Below are positions 6,603 to 12,036 of a DNA stretch of 12,036 bases, piece after piece. The stretch is taken from positions 1-12,036 of the forward strand of contig VERC01000048.1 in assembly GCA_018882825.1 (NCBI GenBank). Reading direction: 5' to 3'. This DNA is from Acidimicrobiia bacterium. Lineage in GTDB: Bacteria > Actinomycetota > Acidimicrobiia > Acidimicrobiales > Acidimicrobilacustridaceae. Under the pieces are notes generated by a model. That model saw nothing but the letters and a program-made list of their open reading frames with translations, was not told the DNA's origin and ran no database searches. Position 1 is the stretch's first letter. Every line of letters starts with the position of its first letter. Both the position numbers and the translations under genes were made by a program.

Positions 6603-7583
6603 ATGACCCGCATCGGCTACCAGATCCCGAACTTCACCCACCCCGGCATCGGGCCCACCGAGTTGTTCGAGTCCGTCGCCCTCCAGGCCGCCACTGCCGA
6701 CCGTGCCGGCTTCGACACGGTGATGGTCATGGACCACTTCTACCAACTGCCGATGCTCGGCGAGCCGTCCAAGTACATGCTCGAGTGCTACACACTGCTC
6801 GCGGCGCTGGCCCAGCACACGACGACCGCCCGACTCGGTGCCCTGGTGACGGGCAACACGTATCGGAATCCAGCCCTGCTGGCCAAGACGATCACCACGC
6901 TCGACATCGTCTCGGGTGGTCGGGCGCAGTTGGGCATCGGCGCCGGCTGGTTCGAGCTCGAACACGACGCCTACGGCTTCGAGTTCGGCACCTTCACCGA
7001 TCGTTTCGAGAAGCTCGAGGAGGCGCTGCAGATCATCCTGCCGATGCTGCGCGATGAACGGCCCACCTTCACCGGCGAGCACTACCGCGTCCTCGATGCC
7101 ATCAACCAACCCGCACCGATCGGTCGAATCCCGATCATGATCGGCGGCAGCGGAGAGAAGAAGACACTGCGGATGGTCGCCCAGTACGCCGACGAGGCGA
7201 ACTTCACCTGCGGCATGGACGAGGTGCCCCGCAAACTGGATGCTCTGGCCGCCCACTGCGAGCGCCTCGGCCGGGACCGCTCGGAGATCACCGTCACCAA
7301 GATGGCCCTGTGCGTGATCGCCCCCACCACCGATCAGGCCTTCGAGGAGGCCCGCTCGTTCCTGCGCACACAGATGGGCATCGACCTCGACACCGTCGAC
7401 GAGGCGACCCGGGAGATGTTCCTGTCGTTGGTGTGGTGGGGAGACTCCGATGCCGTCGGTGAGAGGTTCGTCGAGGTGCGCGACGCGGGTCTCGACGGCA
7501 TCACCGCGTCGCTGCCCGCCAACGGCACCAACCCGGAGCGCATCGAGCAACTGGGCGAGGTCGCCCGCCGGGTGTTCGGCTGA
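6603..7583 (+). CDS. LLM-class F420-dependent oxidoreductase
   Basis: This 326-residue cytoplasmic protein belongs to the luciferase-like monooxygenase superfamily, in the branch normally using reduced coenzyme F420 rather than FMN. Features are the N-terminal strand RIGYQIPNF, the MVMDHFYQ segment (residues 41-48), TGNTYRNPALLAKTITTLD (83-101), the cofactor-region motif SGGRAQLGIGAGWFELEH (104-121) with the following AYGFEFGTFTDRFEKLEEAL, and IPIMIGGSGEKKTLR (176-190), which normally contributes to cofactor phosphate binding. Length fits the family (about 290-340). The start at 6603 is fixed by AGGAGG. It stands alone, divergent from the GH36 gene with a 56-base gap and convergent with the carboxylase genes. 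The substrate is unknown; related enzymes act on sugars phosphates, ketones, or quinone-like compounds, and F420 versus FMN use is inferred from family resemblance. Confidence 0.88.
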   Translation: MTRIGYQIPNFTHPGIGPTELFESVALQAATADRAGFDTVMVMDHFYQLPMLGEPSKYMLECYTLLAALAQHTTTARLGALVTGNTYRNPALLAKTITTLDIVSGGRAQLGIGAGWFELEHDAYGFEFGTFTDRFEKLEEALQIILPMLRDERPTFTGEHYRVLDAINQPAPIGRIPIMIGGSGEKKTLRMVAQYADEANFTCGMDEVPRKLDALAAHCERLGRDRSEITVTKMALCVIAPTTDQAFEEARSFLRTQMGIDLDTVDEATREMFLSLVWWGDSDAVGERFVEVRDAGLDGITASLPANGTNPERIEQLGEVARRVFG

Positions 7584-7624
7584 CCGCAGCGGACCGAACT
7601 CCTTCCGCAACGATGTCGGGGCGA

Positions 7625-7810
7625 TCAGACGCCGGGTCTCGACCGCCGGGCCGCCACCGGTCGCGACCACCATCGACCACTGAACCGCCATCGCGACTGG
7701 CGTTCGACCTCGTCCGCCAGCACCGCCACCGGACGGGTGACCTCGATGGCGGCGGCGATGGCCACCGCCTCCTCCTCGGTCGGCTCCGGGGAGATGCGCA
7801 GACCACTCAC
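7625..7810 (-). CDS. Acyl-CoA carboxylase epsilon subunit
   Basis: This 61-residue protein resembles the small epsilon subunits that in Streptomyces and mycobacteria bind and activate acyl-CoA carboxylase complexes. The diagnostic part is the N-terminal LRISPEPTEEEAVAIAAAI (residues 4-22), corresponding to the P-T-x-E-E-x-A-A helix of the family, followed by a variable linker and a C-terminal basic, tryptophan-rich tail (SRWRFSGRWWSRP, 39-51). The GTG start at 7810 overlaps the stop codon of the beta-subunit gene by 4 bases (GTGA), a sign of translational coupling and of stoichiometric partnership. The family is short and poorly conserved, so the call depends on position as well as sequence. 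No alpha (biotin carboxylase/carrier) subunit gene lies in the window. Confidence 0.75.
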   Translation of the reverse strand: MSGLRISPEPTEEEAVAIAAAIEVTRPVAVLADEVERQSRWRFSGRWWSRPVAARRSRPGV

Positions 7811-9375
7811 AGCGGGATGTTCCCGTGCTTGCGATGGGGCAGTTCCTCGCGCTTGGACCGCAGCATCTCGAGACCGGCGATCACCTTCCGACGGGTGTCG
7901 GCCGGATCGATCACGTCGTCGACGAAGCCCCGCTCGGCGGCAACGTAGGGATTGGCGAACCGCTCGGTGTAGTCGTCGACCAATTCGGCGCGACGCTTCT
8001 CGGGATCGGCGGCGCCCTCGAGTTCACGGCGATAGAGGATCTCCACCGCACCCTGCGGACCCATCACCGCCAGTTCGGCCGAGGGCCAGGCGAAGGCGAG
8101 GTCGGCGCCGATCGACTTGGAGTTCATGACCACGTAGGCGCCGCCGTAGGCCTTGCGCGTGATCACCTGGATGCGCGGCACCGTCGCCTCACAGAAGGCG
8201 TAGAGCAACTTGGCGCCGTGGCGGATGATGCCGCCGTACTCCTGATCGACACCGGGCAGGAAGCCCGGCACGTCGACGAACGTCACCAGTGGGATGTTGA
8301 ATGCATCGCACGTGCGCACGAAACGTGCGCCCTTCTCGGCCGACTCGATGTCGAGCACACCAGCCAGCACCATCGGCTGGTTGCCGACGATGCCCACCGA
8401 CTCACCGTTGAGCCGGGCGAAGCCGCACACGATCGATCCGGCCCACCGGGGGAAGTACTCGAAGAAGTCGCCGTCGTCGACCACCGACTCGATGACCTTC
8501 TTCATGTCGTAGGGGATGTTCGGGCTAGCCGGCATGATGTCGGCCAGTTCGGGACACAGACGCTCGGGGTCGTCACCGCTCATCAGTACGGGAGCGGTCT
8601 CGAGGTTGTTCGACGGCAGGAACGAGAACAGGTACTTCACGTCGTCGAGCACCGACTTCTCGTCGGGGCCCACGAAAGTGGCGACGCCGGACTTGCTGGC
8701 ATGGGACTTGGCGCCGCCGAGCTCCTCGAGCGTCACCTCTTCACCGGTCACCGTCTTCACCACATCGGGACCGGTGATGAACATGTGCGACGTCTCGTCG
8801 ACCATGAAGATGAAGTCGGTCATGGCCGGGCTGTACACGGCACCACCGGCGCACGGTCCGAGGATCACCGAGATCTGCGGCGTCACACCGGAGGCCAGCA
8901 CGTTGCGGTGGAAGATGCCGCCATAGGACGCCAGCGACACCACGCCCTCCTGGATGCGGGCACCGGCGCCGTCGTTGAGTCCGATGAGCGGCGCGCCGAC
9001 CGAGAGGGCGAGGTCCATCACCTTGTGGATCTTCTCGGCGAACACCTCACCGAGGGCGCCACCGAAGACGGTGAAGTCCTGGGAGAACACGAACACCTTG
9101 CGGCCGTCGATGGTGCCCCAGCCGGTGACCACACCATCGGTGTAGGGCCGCTCCTCGATCCCGCTCTCATGGGCCCGGTGACGGGCCAGCATGTCCAGCT
9201 CGTGGAACGAACCTTCGTCGAGCAGGTAGTCGATCCGCTCGCGGGCGAGCAGCTTGCCCTTGGCGTGCTGGCGTTCGACGGAGCGCTCCGATCCGGCATG
9301 GAGGGCCTCGTCCTTGCGCTTGGCCAGATCGGCCAGACGTTCGGTCATGGAGTGTTCCGACATGGCAGGGGACAC
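7807..9375 (-). CDS. pccB: Acyl-CoA (propionyl/acetyl-CoA) carboxylase beta subunit
   Basis: This 522-residue carboxyltransferase subunit transfers CO2 from carboxybiotin to a short acyl-CoA, giving methylmalonyl-CoA or malonyl-CoA. The N half has the family start RQHAKGKLLARERIDYLLDEGSF, interrupted at residue 35-57, and the first crotonase-like fold with GLNDGAGARIQEG (132-144) and GPCAGGAVYSPAMTDF (173-188). The C half has PLVTFVDVPGFLPG (362-375) and ITRKAYGGAYVVMNSK (405-420). The residue at the known specificity position (Asp422 in Streptomyces coelicolor PccB, Ile in AccB) is V415, so the substrate may not be strictly propionyl-CoA. GTG 9375 has AGGA 6 bases upstream; ATG 9363 is an alternative with a TANNNT box 8 bases upstream. 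The epsilon subunit follows with a 4-base overlap; the alpha subunit must be encoded elsewhere. Confidence 0.93.
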   Translation of the reverse strand: MSPAMSEHSMTERLADLAKRKDEALHAGSERSVERQHAKGKLLARERIDYLLDEGSFHELDMLARHRAHESGIEERPYTDGVVTGWGTIDGRKVFVFSQDFTVFGGALGEVFAEKIHKVMDLALSVGAPLIGLNDGAGARIQEGVVSLASYGGIFHRNVLASGVTPQISVILGPCAGGAVYSPAMTDFIFMVDETSHMFITGPDVVKTVTGEEVTLEELGGAKSHASKSGVATFVGPDEKSVLDDVKYLFSFLPSNNLETAPVLMSGDDPERLCPELADIMPASPNIPYDMKKVIESVVDDGDFFEYFPRWAGSIVCGFARLNGESVGIVGNQPMVLAGVLDIESAEKGARFVRTCDAFNIPLVTFVDVPGFLPGVDQEYGGIIRHGAKLLYAFCEATVPRIQVITRKAYGGAYVVMNSKSIGADLAFAWPSAELAVMGPQGAVEILYRRELEGAADPEKRRAELVDDYTERFANPYVAAERGFVDDVIDPADTRRKVIAGLEMLRSKREELPHRKHGNIPL

Positions 9376-9377
9376 TA
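9372..9377 (-). promoter_or_regulatory. Possible -10 box for the carboxylase genes
   Basis: On the minus strand TAGTGT occupies 9377-9372, followed by 8 bases and ATG 9363. The geometry is the same as for the GH36 gene (TAG..T box, 8 bases, ATG) and would give a leaderless transcript starting at that ATG. It competes with the alternative start GTG 9375, which lies inside the box and has its own AGGA upstream. No convincing -35 element is seen. Confidence 0.3.
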
Positions 9378-9435
9378 TCCGTCCTGCCGGAGGGCCCGTC
9401 CGGTCCGACGCGGCCCCCTCGCCGGGCTCCGGGCG

Positions 9436-9441
9436 TAGGCT
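9436..9441 (+). promoter_or_regulatory. Possible -10 box of tatA
   Basis: TAGGCT at 9436-9441 fits TANNNT and lies in the 105-base divergent gap between the carboxylase start and tatA. It would give a leader of about 33 bases containing the ribosome binding site AAGGA at 9471-9475, 5 bases before ATG 9481. No clear -35 box is visible. Confidence 0.3.
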
Positions 9442-9480
9442 CGGGACGCAGCACCTCGACGCACCGAAAGAAGGACCCTC

Positions 9481-9666
9481 ATGCCGAGCGGTTGGGAACT
9501 GTTCATCATCCTCGGGATCATCGCCCTGCTGTTCGGCGGCGCGAAGCTCCCGAAGCTCGCCCGCTCCCTCGGTTCGGCCAAGGGTGAGTTCGAGAAGGGC
9601 CTGCGCGAGGGCTCGAAGGCGACCGAGGAGCCCGGCGACCCGAAGACGGGTACGACCGAGTCCTGA
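9481..9666 (+). CDS. tatA: Sec-independent protein translocase subunit TatA
   Basis: This 61-residue protein is the pore-forming TatA/TatE-type subunit of the twin-arginine export system, which moves folded proteins across the cytoplasmic membrane together with TatC. It has a short N-terminal segment, one transmembrane helix (about residues 6-18, ELFIILGIIALLF), the conserved FGGAKLPKLARSLG hinge and amphipathic helix (18-31), and a short charged tail ending in acidic and polar residues. The FG-x(2)-LP hinge and single helix are diagnostic. AAGGA 5 bases upstream supports the ATG. It stands alone without tatB or tatC, which is common in actinobacteria. TatB is less likely because the tail is so short. 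Confidence 0.92.
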   Translation: MPSGWELFIILGIIALLFGGAKLPKLARSLGSAKGEFEKGLREGSKATEEPGDPKTGTTES

Positions 9667-9672
9667 CCGGCG

Positions 9673-9691
9673 GCGGGCCGTTCAGGCCCGC
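9673..9691. terminator. GC hairpin between convergent tatA and exonuclease genes
   Basis: GCGGGCC at 9673-9679 pairs perfectly with GGCCCGC at 9685-9691 around the 5-base loop GTTCA. It begins 6 bases after the tatA stop codon, and its loop contains the TCA at 9682-9684 that is the stop codon of the minus-strand exonuclease. There is no T tract; a bidirectional factor-assisted terminator is the likeliest role, inferred from position. Confidence 0.45.
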
Positions 9692-10560
9692 GATGCAGTC
9701 AGGCGTTCGATCCGCTCGGTGAGACGCACCGCGTCCACACGGGCGAGGGCGTCGGCCAGATCGGCGGTCGGTCCCGTCCAACGCATCTGTGCCACCGAGT
9801 CGACGGTGGGTGCATCGGTGACCACAGTGGCGATGCGTCGGAACAGGAGGGCGAGGTCGCGCTGCGCATCGAGCGTGGCCGCCAGTTTCGCTGCGCCACG
9901 CACGGTCACGTCCCAGTCGGCGGCGTCGACGGGGATGTCCTCGAGATGGCCGTAGCGAGCCAGCACCGTCGATGACGACTTGGCCCCCCAACCCGGCAGA
10001 CCCGGAAAGCCATCAGCCGTGTCACCCATGAGCGCCAGGTAATCGGGAATCGATGCCGGAGCCACCCCGAATCGTCCGATCACACCGTCGTGGTCGTAGA
10101 TCTCACCCTTACGACGATCGAACTGCACGACACGGTCGGCAACGACGCACTGGGCGAGGTCCTTGTCGGGTGTGCAGATGAGCACGCGCTCGACCTCGGG
10201 GTCGGCGGCGGCCAGCGTCGCGGCCGAGGCCAGACCGTCATCGGCCTCGTGGTCGATCATCGACAGCACGGTGAATCCGACGGCGGCGAGGACCTCGTCG
10301 AGCACCGGGAACTGATCACCGAGCTCGGGATCGAGCTCCTCGCCGGTCTTGTAGCCGTCCCACAGCGCGTTGCGGAACGACTCCACCGTGCGATCGGTGG
10401 CGACGGCGATATGCGTCGCCCCCTCCTCCAGCATGGTGAGCATCGACGTCAGCACCCCGCGGGTGGCGGCGATCTCGAGACCGTCGGCGTTCACCCGCGA
10501 CGGCAGAGCGAAGTGATGGCGGAACAGTTCGTAGGTTCCGTCGACGAGGTGGACCTGCAC
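9682..10560 (-). CDS. Stand-alone 5'-3' exonuclease (PIN/FEN-like, PolA N-domain type)
   Basis: This 292-residue protein resembles the N-terminal 5' nuclease domain of DNA polymerase I and related flap endonucleases, which remove 5' flaps and RNA primers. The metal-binding acidic residues are all present: D7 (VDGTYELFR), D56 (ATDRTVESFR), E105, D107 and D108 (EADDG), D132 and D134 (TPDKDLAQ), and D180 and D183 (LMGDTADG). The helix-3-turn-helix DNA-binding element follows as GFPGLPGWGAKSSSTVLARYG (184-204, key residues Gly-Pro-Gly and the KSSS turn). There is no polymerase domain, so this is a separate nuclease, as found in many actinobacteria beside full-length PolA. The start is GTG 10560, with no other start in frame nearer upstream; GCAGG lies 8 bases before it. 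It probably shares a transcript with the ATP-grasp gene 26 bases upstream. Confidence 0.88.
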   Translation of the reverse strand: MQVHLVDGTYELFRHHFALPSRVNADGLEIAATRGVLTSMLTMLEEGATHIAVATDRTVESFRNALWDGYKTGEELDPELGDQFPVLDEVLAAVGFTVLSMIDHEADDGLASAATLAAADPEVERVLICTPDKDLAQCVVADRVVQFDRRKGEIYDHDGVIGRFGVAPASIPDYLALMGDTADGFPGLPGWGAKSSSTVLARYGHLEDIPVDAADWDVTVRGAAKLAATLDAQRDLALLFRRIATVVTDAPTVDSVAQMRWTGPTADLADALARVDAVRLTERIERLTASRA

Positions 10561-10586
10561 GTGGTCAGCCTGCCATGACGGGACGC

Positions 10587-11501
10587 TCAGGATGACGGGA
10601 TCGACGCGATCCTGCGATCGACGGCCGCCGCGAGGAGCGCAGCGCTGGCCGGAGCCACCGGCAGGAACAACGCAGGTTCGAACAACTCGGCCTCGAGCAG
10701 CACCGCACCCTCCGCCGACCGGGCCACGTCGTAGCGGGCGTAGAGCAGTTCGGCATCGGCCGACAGCCAGCCCCGGGCCCGGACGAGGTCTCGACAGGCC
10801 TCGGCGGCGCGTCGGGCCGCGGCATCGAGTTCGTGGTCGACGGGCGTGGGCGTGAGCACCTCGCGGTACTCCCCGCCGACGAACGTCCCCCCGACCTCGA
10901 GGATCTGCGCCTTGCGGGCCCGATGGGCGATCTCACCGTCGATGACGATCACCGCGTACTCGGCCTCGGTGTCGACCGAGTCGAGATAGGGCTGCACCAT
11001 GACCGCCCGTCCGTCGGCGAGGATCTCGTGGGCCAGTGACTCGGCGCGCCGGTCACCGGCGGCGAAGCGTCCCGTGAGGCGACTCCCCGCCGACACGGTG
11101 GGCTTCACGACCACATCGACGTCTGAGTTGTTCGCGAGGGCATCGGTGACGTCGCGGCCGTCGTGCACGTAGGTCGTCGGGATGACGGGAACGCCGAGAG
11201 CGGCGAGTTCGTCGAGGTAGTGCTTGTCGAGGTTCCAGTCGATGACCGCTGCCGGGTTGTGCAGACGGGGCGAGGCCCCGAAGCGACGCAGGAACCGACG
11301 GAACTCGTCCTCGTGCTCGACGTAGTTCCACGGACTGCGCACCATGATCATGTCGAAGCCTTCCCAGTCGACCGACGGGTCCTCCCACGCGCATGACACC
11401 AGTTCGAGACCGCGTTCGGCGAAGGCGACTTCGAGGTACGGGCGGTCGAGGTCGTGGGCGACGACGTCGGGATCGGCCGACGTGAGATGAGCGACCCGCA
11501 C
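10587..11501 (-). CDS. ATP-grasp ligase, DcsG-like family
   Basis: This 304-residue protein looks like an ATP-grasp enzyme of the group related to DcsG, the O-ureido-serine cyclo-ligase of cycloserine biosynthesis. ATP-grasp enzymes join a carboxylate to an amine, thiol or similar through an acyl phosphate. Family traits are the N-terminal MRVAHLTSADPDV, WEDPSVDWEGFDMIMVRSPWNY (residues 39-60, written across the conserved D-W and R-S-x-W-x-Y points), VVKPTVSAGSR (131-141, with ATP-binding K133), the hinge VQPYLDSV (169-176), ARYDV (255-259) and the metal-binding LLEAELFEPALFLP (268-281). GTG 11501 gives the usual N-terminus; TTG 11510 overlaps the upstream stop codon by 4 bases, and GTG 11543 would give an atypical extension. 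No cycloserine genes are nearby, so the substrate is unknown and cycloserine synthesis is not implied. Confidence 0.8.
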   Translation of the reverse strand: MRVAHLTSADPDVVAHDLDRPYLEVAFAERGLELVSCAWEDPSVDWEGFDMIMVRSPWNYVEHEDEFRRFLRRFGASPRLHNPAAVIDWNLDKHYLDELAALGVPVIPTTYVHDGRDVTDALANNSDVDVVVKPTVSAGSRLTGRFAAGDRRAESLAHEILADGRAVMVQPYLDSVDTEAEYAVIVIDGEIAHRARKAQILEVGGTFVGGEYREVLTPTPVDHELDAAARRAAEACRDLVRARGWLSADAELLYARYDVARSAEGAVLLEAELFEPALFLPVAPASAALLAAAVDRRIASIPSS

Positions 11502-11506
11502 GACGG

Positions 11507-12036
11507 TCAATTGAAGAGGTTGTCGACCCCGGTGACCCGGCACAGGACGTCACCGACCGGATCGGTGAAGGTGATCGCACTCCAAGTGCGCTTCCCACCG
11601 GCGGGTATCTCGGTCACGGGGGTGGGGAACGTGTCGAGCGTGGTACCGAACGAGTCGACGATCTCGGTCGAGATGAGGAAGTTCTTGGATGTCTCCGTCA
11701 GATTGGTGATCGTTCCCGAGAAGTCGACGTCGCCGAACGAATCGACCGCACATGTGCGTATCTCGAGCTCGTAGCTCGAGGGCGGCGCCGGCTCACCGAA
11801 GTTGGCGATGACCGTGTTCGCCGTTTCGGAGGCGACCCCGATCAGCACGACGACGACGATCACGGCGACGACCGAGACGACGAAGTTGACGATGGCGAGC
11901 ACGATGCCGGCGATCGACATCCCACGCCCACGGCCGCCGAGCTGCTTGGCCTTGGCCAACCCGAGGATCCCGAAGATCACGGCGAGGATCGCGCCCAGCG
12001 GGCCGAGGCAGACGAACGAGAGGATCCCGAAGACCA
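11507..12036 (-). CDS. DUF4190-type membrane protein with extracytoplasmic domain, N-terminus cut by window edge
   Basis: The frame is open to the edge of the window, so the N-terminus is missing; 175 full codons before the stop are visible. The visible part starts with a hydrophobic segment VFGILSFVCLGPLGAILAV, continues IFGILGLAKAKQLGGRGRG, and has a second hydrophobic segment MSIAGIVLAIVNFVVSVVAV with more aliphatic residues after it. The helix - A-K-A-x-Q - G-x-G-R-G - helix arrangement is typical of DUF4190 proteins. About 100 polar residues follow, with GTITNLTETSKNF, a D-x-F-G turn and an IPAGGKRTW motif, resembling FxLYD-like beta-sandwich domains placed outside the cell. Two cysteines (in RTCAV and VLCRV) could form a disulphide there. 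Function is unknown. The ATP-grasp gene starts within about 6 bases of this stop codon. Confidence 0.75.
   Translation of the reverse strand, partial: VFGILSFVCLGPLGAILAVIFGILGLAKAKQLGGRGRGMSIAGIVLAIVNFVVSVVAVIVVVVLIGVASETANTVIANFGEPAPPSSYELEIRTCAVDSFGDVDFSGTITNLTETSKNFLISTEIVDSFGTTLDTFPTPVTEIPAGGKRTWSAITFTDPVGDVLCRVTGVDNLFN

Noticed and set aside
7584..7624. Possible terminator hairpin between the LLM gene and the epsilon-subunit gene (GCGGA 7589-7593 with TCCGC 7604-7608)
   Set aside because: The stem is only 5 bp with a 10-base loop and no T tract, too weak to annotate, though it sits at a convergent junction.
7825..9438. Open frame of 537 codons on the plus strand covering the carboxylase beta gene
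   Set aside because: It is antisense to an unmistakable carboxyltransferase and has the composition of a shadow frame, with no recognisable motif.
10587..11543. Cycloserine biosynthesis locus suggested by the DcsG-like ATP-grasp protein
   Set aside because: None of the other cycloserine genes is nearby; the flanking genes are a membrane protein and a nuclease. DcsG-like proteins are widespread and mostly of unknown function.
1..12036. Mobile element, phage, CRISPR or defence island
   Set aside because: No transposase, integrase, terminal inverted repeats, spaced direct repeats or defence-type domains are visible. Base composition and coding style look uniform, and all genes but one small membrane protein belong to housekeeping or metabolic families. 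The stand-alone exonuclease is PolA-domain-like, not a defence nuclease.

Overview
The window is ordinary chromosomal DNA of a GC-rich actinobacterium. A short acyl-CoA carboxylase epsilon subunit beside the beta subunit, an F420-type luciferase-like oxidoreductase, a MeaA-type mutase, frequent GTG starts and TANNNT boxes just upstream of start codons all fit Actinomycetota. The protein style suggests Acidimicrobiia (Ilumatobacter-like), but that is inference. I see no tRNA, rRNA, CRISPR array, insertion sequence, phage gene or integration scar. Gene density is high and no stretch over 300 bases lacks a gene.

Layout. (1) Plus strand, 64-3611: a 3-hydroxyacyl-CoA dehydrogenase (hbd type), leucyl/phenylalanyl-tRNA-protein transferase (aat) and a B12-dependent ethylmalonyl-CoA-mutase-type protein (meaA/ecm), probably one transcript behind a palindromic operator-like site at 7-18. 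(2) Minus strand, 6546-3622: a GH36 alpha-galactosidase-like hydrolase followed after 9 bases by a CaiB/BaiF family III CoA-transferase; this pair converges on meaA at a GC-rich hairpin. (3) Plus strand, 6603-7583: an LLM-class F420-dependent oxidoreductase, divergent from the GH36 gene. (4) Minus strand, 9375-7625: acyl-CoA carboxylase beta subunit and a 61-residue epsilon subunit overlapping by GTGA. (5) Plus strand, 9481-9666: tatA. (6) Minus strand, 12036-9682: a DUF4190-type membrane protein cut by the window edge, a DcsG-like ATP-grasp ligase and a stand-alone 5'-3' exonuclease.

Theme. Much of the window concerns short-chain acyl-CoA chemistry: 3-hydroxybutyryl-CoA oxidation/reduction, C4/C5 CoA-ester rearrangement, acyl-CoA carboxylation and CoA transfer. 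Hbd and Ecm chemistry both occur in the ethylmalonyl-CoA route, but the diagnostic crotonyl-CoA carboxylase/reductase is not here, so the pathway is not proven.

Most worth a second look: the conserved N-terminus of aat is encoded upstream of its first usable start codon, in a frame open all the way back to the hbd stop codon, with no ATG, GTG or TTG. Also notable are a valine at the substrate-specificity position of the carboxylase, two convergent gene ends where a GC hairpin carries the stop codon of the minus-strand gene in its loop, and a membrane protein/ATP-grasp ligase pair of unknown function. I did not find a clear new multi-gene system.
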